Shown here one piece after another: positions 10,701 to 20,510 of a stretch of DNA of 64,000 bases. The translations under genes were made by a program, and so were the position numbers. This DNA is from Buddleja alternifolia (taxonomy: Eukaryota; Streptophyta; Magnoliopsida; Lamiales; Scrophulariaceae). The stretch lies in NCBI GenBank assembly GCA_019426215.1, contig CM033396.1, forward strand, positions 21,157,101-21,221,100, read 5' to 3'. Each line of letters starts with the position of its first letter. Positions within the stretch are counted from its first letter, which is position 1. A model generated the notes under the pieces. It did not search any database. It worked only from the letters and a program-made list of their open reading frames with translations, and was not told where the DNA came from.

Positions 10701-11803
10701 TTTGCCATGGTAGTTAATACCCATCCCTTCGAGATGTTTATCTAGCATCGCCCGTGCCAATGGTTTGGTCAATGGATCAGCGACATTGTCAGTTGAGGCT
10801 ATTTTCTGAACATATATTTCTTCTCGTGCAACGATCTCTCTTATGATGTGATATCTCCTCTCGATGTGTTTGGACTTGTTGTGAGACCTAGGTTCCTTTG
10901 CCTGCGCTATTGCTCCAGTGTTATCACAATAAAGTGGCAACGGGAGCTTTATGCTAGGAACCACTTGAAGTTCTTCTATGAACTTGCTTATTCTTCTATG
11001 AACTTCCTAAGCCAAAAAGCCTCTTTAGTTGCCTCAAAGGCAATTATGTATTCAGCCTCAGTTGTGGAGTCCGCAGTTACGCTTTGCTTAGAACTTTTTC
11101 AAGTCAGCGCCCCACCATTGAGGGTGAATACCAATCCTAAGGTGGATTTTTGGTCATCGACATCTGATTGAAAATCCGAGTCAGTGCACCCGTTCACTCT
11201 CAGATCACCACTCCCATAGAAGAGAATCATATCCTTAGTTCTCTTCAGATACTTTAGGATATTCTTCACAGCTATCCAATGTTTCTTGCCAGGGTTTGCC
11301 TGAAATCAACTAACAATGCTTACTGCATAAGCTATGTCAGGTCTAGTACACAACATCGTCTACATGAGGCTACCCACAGCAGATGCATAGCGTATAGTGC
11401 TCATCTCTTTTCTATCTTCCTCACTTTGAGGACACATAGATTTCGAGAGATGTATCCCATGCCTCATTGGAGGTGTGAGCTGTAATACTATACCATTCTC
11501 TCTAAGGTATACATCAAATTCGTCGCTCATATATTCTCCTCCTAGATCCGATCGAAGAGTTTTTATATTTTGACCAGTTTGATTTTCCACTAAAGCCTTG
11601 AATTCCTTGAACTTTTCAATAGATTCAGACTTGTGCCTCATCAGGTACACCGGACGACATCTTGAATGGTCATTAGTGAATGTGATGAAGTAAAGGAAAC
11701 CTTCTCGAGCCATTTCTCCAAATGGTCCACAAACATCAGTATGCACTAAACCTAAGATTTGTGAAGCTCTTTCAAAAGTCCTTGTGAAGGGAGATATAGC
11801 CAT
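10692..11803 (-). pseudogene. Copia B1 integrase joined to RNase H (RT deleted)
   Basis: In sense from 11803: start of the integrase core (VHTDVCGPFGE, then FITFTNDHSR and [14 protein letters not shown]), up to VLQLTPP. It then jumps directly to MRHGIHLSKSMCPQS and YASAVGSLM, which lie after the RT domain. The first ORF (11803-11360) runs through the junction without a stop, so the deletion of the integrase C-terminus and nearly all RT was in frame. Downstream, broken by frameshifts, come RNase H segments ending LPLYCDNTGAIAQAKEPRSH, then 'DNVADPLTKPLAR', with the stop at 10692. Integrase and RNase H signatures are clear; YVDD is absent. Confidence 0.85.
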
Positions 11804-12379
11804 CTTGCCTTTGAGACAAGATTCACAAGTAGGATAGATCCAATCCCAATGGATTAATTAGTCCATCTTTCTCCATTTTATGAATTTTATGTTTGCCGGC
11901 ATGGCCTAGTCTAAGATGCCAAATCAATCTTTGGTTTATTCCAAGCCTACTACGTTTCCTTTGTATAGTATTCACAGAACACTCATTCTGGACATTACGG
12001 TGATACAATCCATTTACTAAAGAAGCAAAGCCTACAAATTTATTACCATAATAAATGTTGCGATGTTCAACAATAAAATGGAAAGTATAACCAATTTTAA
12101 CTAAAACGGGAATTGAAACAATGCTTTTAAGACTATTGGGCAAAACTAAAACACTATCTAGAAAAGTGATGTCCAAAATTTAAAAGCAATGAGGTAGATC
12201 CAATTCCAATAGCTGCGACGCATTGCCCGCTGCCTACTCTGATCTTTACCTCATCAGGACTCAATTTCCTACTTCTTTCCAGATTCTGATTCACACAACA
12301 TACATGAGTATTAGCTCTTGAATCAAGAATCCATGAAGAGGAAAATATGGTAATAGAGCAATTAGTTTCAAAACATAAA
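11804..12379 (-). pseudogene. Copia B1 protease and GAG-pre-integrase region
   Basis: In sense: WILDSRANTHVCC near 12335-12300, where the retropepsin signature should be DSG. Copy B2 keeps DSG, so B1 has a Gly-to-Arg change at the active site. Next come RVGSGQCVAAI, then the pre-integrase domain ending LIWHLRLGHAGKHKIHKM, with the His-His of the integrase zinc site. Frames shift at least twice. Inactive. Confidence 0.8.
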
Positions 12380-13195
12380 GTTCTTTACCTTTTGCTCGTT
12401 TGTTAGGACAGTCTCTTCTCCAGTGGCCTAGCTCACCGCAGCATAAGCATATGTCCTGGTTTCCAGCCCTCTTATTCCTCCTTTGTTGTGCTTTGTTGTA
12501 AGTCGGGTTGGATGCTCACTCTTCAAGATGGTTGTTATTCTTCCTTCCTCCATCCAATGAATTAGGAAAAGTAATTGCCATCGGATTGTTCCATCTATCC
12601 GCCCTCATTTGTTTTTGAGTGACTTTGAGTTTTTCTAGAAGCCCAGCTAATGAACCCTCAATGTCATTCATGTCAAAATTTATGACGAAGTAATAGAACA
12701 AATCAGGGAGTGACTGTAGGATGAGGTCAACTTGGAGATGTAGGTCCATTTGGAAGTTTAAGATTTTAGTTTTTCTATCATGGTCATCATTTTGAAAACG
12801 TGTTCTCCAACATCCTGTCCTTCAATCATCTTAGTTCGAAAAAGTTCTCTTGATATGAAATATCAAGTGGCCCTACCGCGTTCTCCAAACAACTCATCCA
12901 AGTGTAGGATGATGTCTCTTGCATTATCCATCTTGTCATGAGACCTCTGCAACTCAATGCACATGGAACTTAAGATGTACACTCTTGCTCTATTATTGTC
13001 ACAACACTAATCCCAACGGGCCAGGCGAACTTCATAACCCTCGTCTTTTCCGGGAATGGGAGGACGACCAACTTCCAGTACATAGTCTATGGATTCACTG
13101 CTAAGGACCATCCTCAGCTTTGTGAGCCACTCTATGTAATTTGGACCCGTGAGAATCGTGTTCTCCATTAATTTTGACAGTGGTTTGGAAGACAT
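12380..13195 (-). pseudogene. Copia B1 gag
   Basis: Starts at ATG 13195 (MSSKPLSKLMENTIL, then LTGPNYIEWLTKLRM), the same gag N-terminus as copia A. Mid-gag follows (DKLKS region, then NDIEGSLAGLLEKL), and a CCHC knuckle CLCCGELGHWRRDC at about 12450-12410 fits C-x2-C-x4-H-x4-C. Frame breaks occur near 13007 and 12749. About 270 residues if joined, usual for copia gag. The start is fixed by homology to B2 at 44800. Confidence 0.82.
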
Positions 13196-13408
13196 TTTTA
13201 GATTTGAGAAAGATAAATCAAATAACTGTAGAAAATAAACCAGACTTAATTAGACGTATGTAACTAAACTAAAACCAAGTTTAAAATCAAGGACTTCGAC
13301 TTATAACTTGGCCCCCACTACATTTTTCGAGATTCACACTCCCACTGTGAAAAACAGAAGTGATCGTTGTTTATAGCTAAGTAGTGAGGATTGAGTTCTT
13401 TAATTAAT

Positions 13409-13642
13409 GTAATGGATGGCAACCCTTTAACGATATTTGGTCCATTACTTAATTATAGTGATGTCCAACATTAATCTATCCAATAGACGGTCCAATCTTC
13501 TTTTTCCCATAACCCACCAAAACCGCAACCCTTTAACGATTTATAGGCTTTGTGGACTATCTAAGTTTATTCTCACTAACTCCCCATAATCTAACATTTG
13601 AATTTCACCTTGCAACTCTTTAAACGATATTTGGGGTGAAAT
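13409..13642 (-). other. Three conserved-loop hairpins upstream of copia B1 gag
   Basis: Plus-strand coordinates. (a) GTAATGGA 13409-13416 with TCCATTAC 13441-13448, 8 perfect pairs, 24-nt loop. (b) CCACCAAAACC about 13514-13524 with GGCTTTGTGG 13546-13555, one bulge and one mismatch. (c) ATTTCACC 13602-13609 with GGTGAAAT 13635-13642, 8 perfect pairs, 25-nt loop. Each loop holds GCAACCCTTTAACGATAT or a close variant, which in sense is ATATCGTTAAAGGGTTGC, the copia A loop. Compared with copia A, several stem positions changed on both sides while remaining paired. Confidence 0.75.
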
Positions 13643-14689
13643 ATGTCTCGATTAAAGCATCAAATGCGCTTAATAAAATTTTAGAATTAAATCTTGATAT
13701 ATGACCCCCACTTACTGGGAAGATTCCACATACTAGGTTTAAAACTTAATTCTATTAAGTTTAGTGGAGGGAAAGGATGCCTAGCACCCCTTACTAACTT
13801 AGTATAATTTTTAATTGGGAGAATTCATGTTCTAAATATTTATCTAAGTCTCACTTTGCGCATTATCAAATTTATATAGCGCATATTGATAACATACATG
13901 CTTCACATAATTAATGAACATGCATCGAAAGCAATAAATCCAACACATTTATCCATGGGCTTTATATAGAGGGCCAAGCCAATGGGCCATCATAAAGATG
14001 AAAAATAAGCCTAGCTATTCTTCTTGGGCTCCAAGATCCTTCTTCTTTTGGATTGATCTCCTCTTAAGAAGGGCCTATTCTATTTCTATCTATTACATGA
14101 GATTAAATTAACAACCTATACCTAATTCTAGAAATAAAATAAAAGGGCTCAAATCCGGCCCTTACAACCCATTAAAAAGAAATACAATAAAAAAAAAACA
14201 ACCTAAGCCCATGAATAAATGTCACCATCATATAATACATGTTCGCGGTACTTAAAGCAACTATGTTGGTGATTAAGTTGATAAATAATTAGTCCAACTA
14301 ATTAATTTTCACAATAAAATTCCAAACTTTATTGATACTTATGGTAATAAACCATCTAGTGAGAATTTATTATTTAAATAAATTAATTAATTAAAAAATC
14401 CTCCAAGAATGATTAATTAATTATTTCACTTAAATAATAAATATTCAATAAAAACAATTTGGGCTCGATTTCATCAAATATAAATTACCAACCATTGGCA
14501 TATTTAATATTCAATTAATTAAGCCCAAAACTAATTTATTGAAGGTCCATAATTTTAATTAAAACAATTTGGGCTTATTTAATTAAATCCGGGTCATCAT
14601 CCTTTTGACCCACCCAAAAAATTAAAATAGCCCAAAACCCATTTATTTAAAATTGGACCCGAGAAATTTGGACCCAAGCCCATTGGTCC

Positions 14690-14850
14690 TGATGCCGTGC
14701 ACTGTGTGGCCTCGTCGTGCGCCCAACGCACAACGTGTGGCCTGGCCGTGTGCTAAAAAGCACATGGCGCTACTGCGCACGCCGTGCGCGCAGCGCGCAA
14801 ACTGCGCAAGCAGAGCGTGTCTCGCTCGTCTCGGGGTTTTTCACCCCCAA
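14690..14850 (-). other. GC-rich, self-complementary block in copia B1 leader
   Basis: An island of GC in AT-rich DNA with nested short palindromes such as GTGCGCGCAGCGCGC and repeated TGCGC/GCGCA steps, 180-350 nt downstream of the primer site in sense. The same block, shorter, is at about 46270-46420 in B2. Retroelement leaders often hold dimerisation or packaging structures here; that function is inferred. Confidence 0.5.
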
Positions 14851-15025
14851 TTCTCGCATAACTTTGATTTTTCAATTCACATATCATCATACTACAATAT
14901 ACATGAATTAAAACGCAAAAAAATCATGGTTTTCATATCATAAAAACATATTCTAATAACATGCTTCAAAAATACAAAAATAACATAAATCACGTATTCA
15001 ATTAAATACGAAAATTAGAGAAAGA

Positions 15026-15037
15026 CTCTGATACCAC
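15026..15037 (-). promoter_or_regulatory. Primer-binding site of copia B1
   Basis: CTCTGATACCAC on the plus strand, i.e. GTGGTATCAGAG in sense, directly abuts the 5' LTR at 15038; initiator tRNA-Met type. Confidence 0.9.
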
Positions 15038-16552
15038 TGTTGGGTTTTAATGCATAAAAACGCAGTGGAAGATAAAATTGAAAAGCCCACGTGGTTCATC
15101 TCGATTTCACATATTCAAATTGTGTTTCGAATTCATGTACCTTTCTTCGCGTATGTTGAATTCTGAACCAGCTTTCTTGATCCTTTCTTGAACAGTAAAA
15201 TCGTCACTGTCTCTAAATTGCCACGCCGGAAATCAAAGCGAAAAATCCTCATCGTTTCTTTCCTTGAAATCGGCTAGGGGGGGGGGGGAGAGAGAGAGTT
15301 GGAAGACTTCTTGACTTGGAGAGAAAGGTAATGTAGGAGACTTGTTATTATCTCCACTAAGTAGTATATTTATACTACACTAGGAAATAATAACCCTAGG
15401 CTTCTTTAACTTAGGCTTTAGAAAGCCTTTGGGTTTTAGTCCATGTTTGTTTGTTTAATTAATTAACTAATTAATATTATTTATCAAATAAATAAATAAA
15501 TTAAATAACTAATTAAATCTATGTTAATTCTATAATTAATTTTCTCTAACAAATTAATTAAATCATTAGCTTAATTAATAACAATAACATCATCTAATGA
15601 TTAATTAATGAATTAATTTCGATATCCCATACCGAAAAATTCTCTCAAGTCTATTCCATGATTTTTCCCTTTGCAATTCCTTTAAGCGCGACTCTTTTAG
15701 TTCGTCTGAAAAGGCAATTGGGAGGAAACCAAGAGGATGTGAGTAACACCTAGCCAGACCCGTGGCTCACATCGTACCCCAATTGAGAATGAATGATTAG
15801 AATCATTCCAAACCTTTTACGCTGTAAATACCGTACGAGTATAAACCTTTTATTCATACATCCCAGTTAAGGATATTTTGCTTTGGCCAAAGTCTTTAAA
15901 CCTCACTCATTCATGATTGCATAGGATATTTTGCTCATCCACTTATAAGAGAATAAATCCCATTTTGCTAATCAGTTAAGAATGCTACTTGCCCATCAAG
16001 TCGCACTTCGAGGTCGATCCCACCAAAGGGTGAATTGGATCTAACTACTCTAATGACAGACTTGATGTCACAAGTACATCTTCAACTTGATTCCTCAGGT
16101 CTAAGGTTCACGCATACATATCACAACTTATCAGTTCCATCATTGACTGTCAGTGAGTGAAAACCCACGTGATTAAACTGATGCGAGTTGCTTTCGAACA
16201 TATCTGTCTAACTGAGATGTTTATGACATAAGTTTCCACTACCATTCCCATAGTGATTGACTAGCACTTTCTCTGTCAAAACTTACATCATACACAAGTC
16301 TTTATTATTGATGTCCAGTCAATACTCTATTCGACTTGCTAACAAGTTTTAGATAATAAGGATCAAACTTTTCTAGTGCCATTCCTCCTAGCCCATAGAA
16401 GTAGAACATTTGCCTTATTATCAAAGACTTTTACATTGTTTATTAAAGCCTTACAAATGCCTATAAGAAAACAACAAAACAATGCCTTATATTACCAAAA
16501 GATATTGTTTAGTTACAAGTCTTTATGATATTTGAGGGCATGTACTCTAACA
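15038..16552 (-). repeat. Copia B1 5' LTR
   Basis: 1515 bp, TG..CA ends, flanked by the primer site on one side and by GTGCA (16553-16557) on the other. It contains the palindromic TATA at 15361-15378 and a G11 run near 15277. Differs from the 3' LTR by substitutions and indels. Confidence 0.9.
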
Positions 16553-16557
16553 GTGCA

Positions 16558-17757
16558 TTCAGTGTTCCAGTGGCTGGGCCATTGGGTGTGTCCAAATTGG
16601 TTGAGATTCAGAGGTTCAAGGGTAGGAGCCCAATGAAGTCAGACATATGCCTTCATTGCAAAGCGTGACTACCCCAAGCTAAAGGCTGAGGCTGCTGCAG
16701 GTATAGAACTTAATATTTTAAAAAACTGTTCTATTACATTATTTTCTACTTCTTGGATTCTAGATTCTGGAGCTAGTGTTCACATTTGTGTTTTGAAGCG
16801 GGACTTGGAAAGAAGTAGAAAGCTGAAGAGTGAGAAGTGCTGATCGAGTTTGGTAGTGGACATAGTGTAGCTGCAACTCAGATAGGATCCACTTTTTTTA
16901 CATTAATGTCTGGACATATTGTTTATTTGGATGATTGCCTAGTTTTGCCCAAGCGGCTGAAAAACATTTTTCAATTCCTGTTTTGGTTAAAAATGGTTAT
17001 GATTTCTATTTTTCGAACAATTGTTGAATATTTATTTTGAAAATAAATGCATTAGCTCTGCATCTTTAATGAACGATTTGTATTACATTAATGTACAAAA
17101 TCAATGCACTAAAAAAACTATAACCAAGAAACGTGGTATGCCAAATATAAACCCTTTACTTATCTGGCACCTAAGCCTAGCGCATGCCGATGAGGACAAG
17201 ATTCGCGAGCTTGATCACCCTTCACAGAGCAATTCGAGAGGGCTGGTGAAGTTCTTAGTTTAATACATCACATTCACCGATGACCATACTAGGTATGCTC
17301 TGTATTTAAAGGAGTGCACGTTTGAATCCATTGAATGGTTCAAGGAATTCAAGACCTTGGTTGAAAACCAAACCGGCAAACGTATCAAGACTTTGATCGG
17401 ATCGAGGTGCACATACATGAGTGCCGAGTATGGAGAGTTCCTAATTGAACACGATATAGTTTTACAATTGAGTCCTCCAGCGACTCCACAGCTCAATGTG
17501 GTTAGCTGAATGACGGAACAAAGCTCTATTAAACATGGTTCGTTCCAAGTTTAAACCTGGATTTACCCATATCACTATGGGGCCATGCATTGCTTACAGT
17601 AGCTCACATCTTGTACATAGTCCCTCTAAGTCTGTTCCAAAGACTACTTTGCGATATGGAGTGGAAAGAAACCTAATCTTAAACACATAAGGATATGGGA
17701 TTGTCCAGCCCATGTGCAAAAGACAAAGGTAGAGAAACTCGAGACTAGGTCTTTAAG
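16558..17757 (+). pseudogene. Copia A1 gag end, protease and integrase
   Basis: Continuation of the copia A coding region after copia B1. A gag zinc knuckle starts CLHCK but has lost 17 bp compared with copy 2 (CLHCKEANHWKHDY at 48311-48355), giving a frameshift. Protease follows with WILDSGASVHIC at about 16755-16795 (active-site DSG kept). Then the pre-integrase domain with LLIWHLSLAHADEDKI at 17156-17200, and the integrase core (ITFTDDHTRYALYL, then VENQTGKRIKTLIG and LQLSPPATPQLN). Stops and frameshifts throughout. It ends at an abrupt junction with LINE sequence at about 17760. Confidence 0.84.
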
Positions 17758-18725
17758 GGTAGTACAAAAGTGCAGAAGGAGATTTCTTGCCACAACTAAG
17801 CACCTACATTAGGACAACATATAAGAATAACTAGAGCCTAACCAATCTACTCTACATACTAACACCTACCAGAATCAAGTAGACGCACGTTCGAACGTTT
17901 ATAATGCACGTTCAGACGATTACAAATAATAGCCTACCACGCTATCATCCAAATTCTCCTAATGCTACTAATAGCACCATCACTCCTAAAAGCTAAATTC
18001 ATCAATTAGAACTCTTCGCAAGGGCATTCTTGCTTATAGGCCCGCTCAATGAATTAGTCTACTTTTTCTTCAATTCAGATTGAACCTGGAAGCTTTGTGA
18101 ATTGCCCGAATCATAATCCAATATATCAACTAAACCTGCAAATTTATTCTTGACCAGTAATGTATCCTTACTTGAATTCCTTGACGGGACCGTTTGATCA
18201 CTCTTCGTTTCTTCTTTTCTTGTAGACGGATTTTTACTTACACTGATCCACTCATCCATCTTAGGCTTCGATTTTGGAATTTTATTGCTTAGGAACGTAC
18301 ATACACAATACCGGAACTTTCTTATGCTCCTTCTTCTCAAGTGTCATTCCCATCCGCCATTTCTCAATGAACGCTCGGCCTTGATATAACCTAGGTCCTT
18401 CCCTCAAGAATTTCAATCATAGAGCCTCTGATTCAAATTTGAAGACTAAAAATCCGGTGCTAGTTGCTTTTACCACCTTTAGCCCTTTCTAAACCGAGAG
18501 AACATTGACTCCAAGGAAGTATGGCTTTTTACCAATGAAGTAGCTCACTAGAGTATTCTCCCCCCAATTCAATCCAGCTTTCATATGATCCCAAGTTGGA
18601 CGAACAAAACATTTACCATTAATTGTTTTTGGTGGAATATATCAAAGAGATGTTCATTTAGATTCATTGAATTGTGAAGAATCAATCATTGACCGGTCAC
18701 GGACCCACATCTTACAGATCCTCCT
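17758..18725 (-). mobile_element. ORF1-only LINE copy, inserted in copia A
   Basis: Minus-strand copy of the sequence at 59100-60330, with an internal deletion. It encodes the C-terminal part of a DUF4283-type ORF1 (KPKMDEWISVSK, then LLVKNKFAGLVDILDYDS) and then passes straight into a 3' untranslated part shared with 60090-60330 and 22420-22560. ORF2 is absent. It interrupts copia A between integrase and RT. Its 3' end stops at GTACTACC, without the A-tail seen at 22587. Confidence 0.72.
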
Positions 18726-18734
18726 GAAGTGTTT

Positions 18735-19640
18735 AAATGGATATACATGAGAAAAATTGGTTTGGATGACAAGGTGGATACCTATAAGGCCAGACTCGTA
18801 GAGAAAGGATATAGTCTAAAGCTTGCATTAACTATGAGGAAACCTTTTTGCACGTGGCCATGATCAGATCCATTAGGATTTTGCTTGCCATAGCCACATA
18901 CCTGGCTTATGAGATCTGGCAGATGGATGTGAAGACTGCATTCCTAAATGGATACCTCGAGGAGGATATCTATATAGAACAGCCCAAAGGTTTCATATCC
19001 AAAAAGGATGCTCATAAGGTATGTAAACTGAATAGGTCTATCTTTGGACAAAAACAAGCCTCTTGGAGCTGGGATCTTCATTTTCATGAAGAAGTTAGGA
19101 ACTATGGCTTCATCAAGAACGTCGATGAACCATGCGTAAACAATAAATCCAGTGGAAGCAAAATATCATTTCTGATCCTATATGTGGATGACATTCTTCT
19201 TATTGGAAACGATATAGGGCTGTTGAATTCGGTCAAGACATGGGCTCTTAAGCATTTTCTCCATTAAAGACTTGGGAGAAGCCACCTACATCATTGAGAT
19301 TTGCATCTACAAGGATAGAGCAAATAGAATGATGGGACTATCTTAAGCCCTCTTTTTAGAGAAAGTTTTGAAAGAGTTTAGAATGGAGAACTCAAAGAGG
19401 ACTATTACCCTTGAGACATGTAATTTATCTTTCCAAATCCATGAGTCCTCGCAATTAGGCGGATCAAAAAGAGATGAATACCGTGCCCTATGCATTAGTA
19501 GTAGGGAGTCTCATGTATGCCATGTTATACATGAGACCGGACATAGCCTACGCTGTGAGTGTAGTCAGTAGATTTCAAGCTACCCTGACAAGAAGCACTG
19601 AGATGTGCTAAAATGTAATTTGAAATATTCATAAGAACAA
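18735..19640 (+). pseudogene. Copia A1 reverse transcriptase and start of RNase H
   Basis: The frame 18848-19267 reads IWQMDVKTAFLNGYLEEDIY, then KGFISKKDAHKVCKLNRSIF and ILYVDDILLIGND: both copia RT aspartate motifs, including YVDD, are intact. Upstream 'DKVDTYKARLVEKGY' is readable around 18765-18810. After a stop at 19265, broken frames give the RT-RNase H linker (VVGSLMYAMLYMRPDIAYAV) up to about 19640. No RNase H end, polypurine tract or 3' LTR follows; the sequence turns into an inverted copia A leader near 19705. Confidence 0.85.
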
Positions 19641-19704
19641 AGCATTTGTTCCTCATTTATGGACATGGAGCATTAAAAGTGGAAGGAAGTCAGACATATG
19701 CCAA

Positions 19705-20494
19705 TTATCTTATTTCCAAAATGTTTGATAAATTCTCATTTTAATTTTGAAATCAAAGTAAATCAAATTTATTAATATTTCAAGATTTAAAACTATCCAT
19801 GGGTCAGCCCGTTGATGGAGGTGGGTAGGGTCATTCTTAGTACGTTTTCTATTTGGGTTAGATCCTATTAATCCGGGTCATCAACCATTTAACCCACTCG
19901 GTTAATCAAGATAACACCCAAAATTGAAACATACCAGTATGACTCTCATTTATCAATCCAAATGGCATAGATGGTTCACCCATTCAAGCTAATAGATTAT
20001 ATAAGTGTCCAACGCACTGCATCGCACGCCCAAACATCTAATTTTTCACATTCCTATGTGTCGCTTACAATTAATTCAAAATATTCTGTTCCAACGTCCG
20101 AACGTGCCTCTAAGGACATCTGAACATTAAAATGTCCAACATCCAAACGTGCCTTCGAGGACATTCTAATGTTGGTGCGTCCAACGCCCGAACGTGCCTC
20201 TAAGGATGTTCGAACTTTGGATGCAGAATAATTTTGAAAAATTAAACTGTGCCCGACGTCCGAACGTTGCACCATGCACGTTCGGACGTCGGCCTACAGC
20301 CTGTTTTACTGATTTTGAAAAATAGCAGCCCCATCAATTCCAACGACTCCCTGTGTTTGTTTTTGTTGGATCCAATCAACTCAAAACATGTCTAACATGT
20401 AACTAACTATATGTTATTCATCAAAATCAAATTTCAATGAAAAACATACCAACATAAACATATTCATTCATAGAACTCATAAATCCTCCTAAAG
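19705..20494 (-). other. Inverted copia A leader
   Basis: Reverse complement of the leader at 2607-2959 joined to 5917-6375. It holds four to five GTCC-TTAG-AGG type tandem units (20085-20300) with ACGTTCGGACG motifs. There is no coding region. It belongs to the minus-strand LTR at 20511. Confidence 0.75.
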
Positions 20495-20510
20495 TTGGCT
20501 CTGATACCAC
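20495..20510 (-). promoter_or_regulatory. Primer-binding site, minus-strand copia A
   Basis: GGCTCTGATACCAC on the plus strand, abutting the LTR that starts at 20511. Confidence 0.85.

Larger units (their letters stand above)
13196..15025 (-). other. Copia B1 leader
   Basis: About 1.8 kb without coding potential between gag and the primer site. In sense it begins with a strongly GC-rich, palindrome-rich block (about 14690-14850 on the plus strand), then AT-rich sequence, then three hairpins (13642-13409), then gag. Part next to gag is homologous to the copia A leader, for example AAAAATGTAGTGGG on the minus strand near 13325 matching 7365-7380. Confidence 0.7.
9164..16552 (-). mobile_element. 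Copia B1: complete-ended Ty1/copia retrotransposon, 7.39 kb
   Basis: Both LTRs are present (9164-10676 and 15038-16552), with the primer site next to the right LTR, a polypurine tract next to the left one, and an exact 5-bp target duplication GTGCA at 9159-9163 and 16553-16557. Sense is minus. Order in sense: 5' LTR, primer site, 1.8-kb leader with three hairpins, gag, protease, integrase, a large deletion, RNase H, 3' LTR. The LTRs differ at several percent of positions, so the insertion is not recent. It sits in gag of copia A. Non-autonomous: most of RT is missing and the protease motif is altered. Confidence 0.93.
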
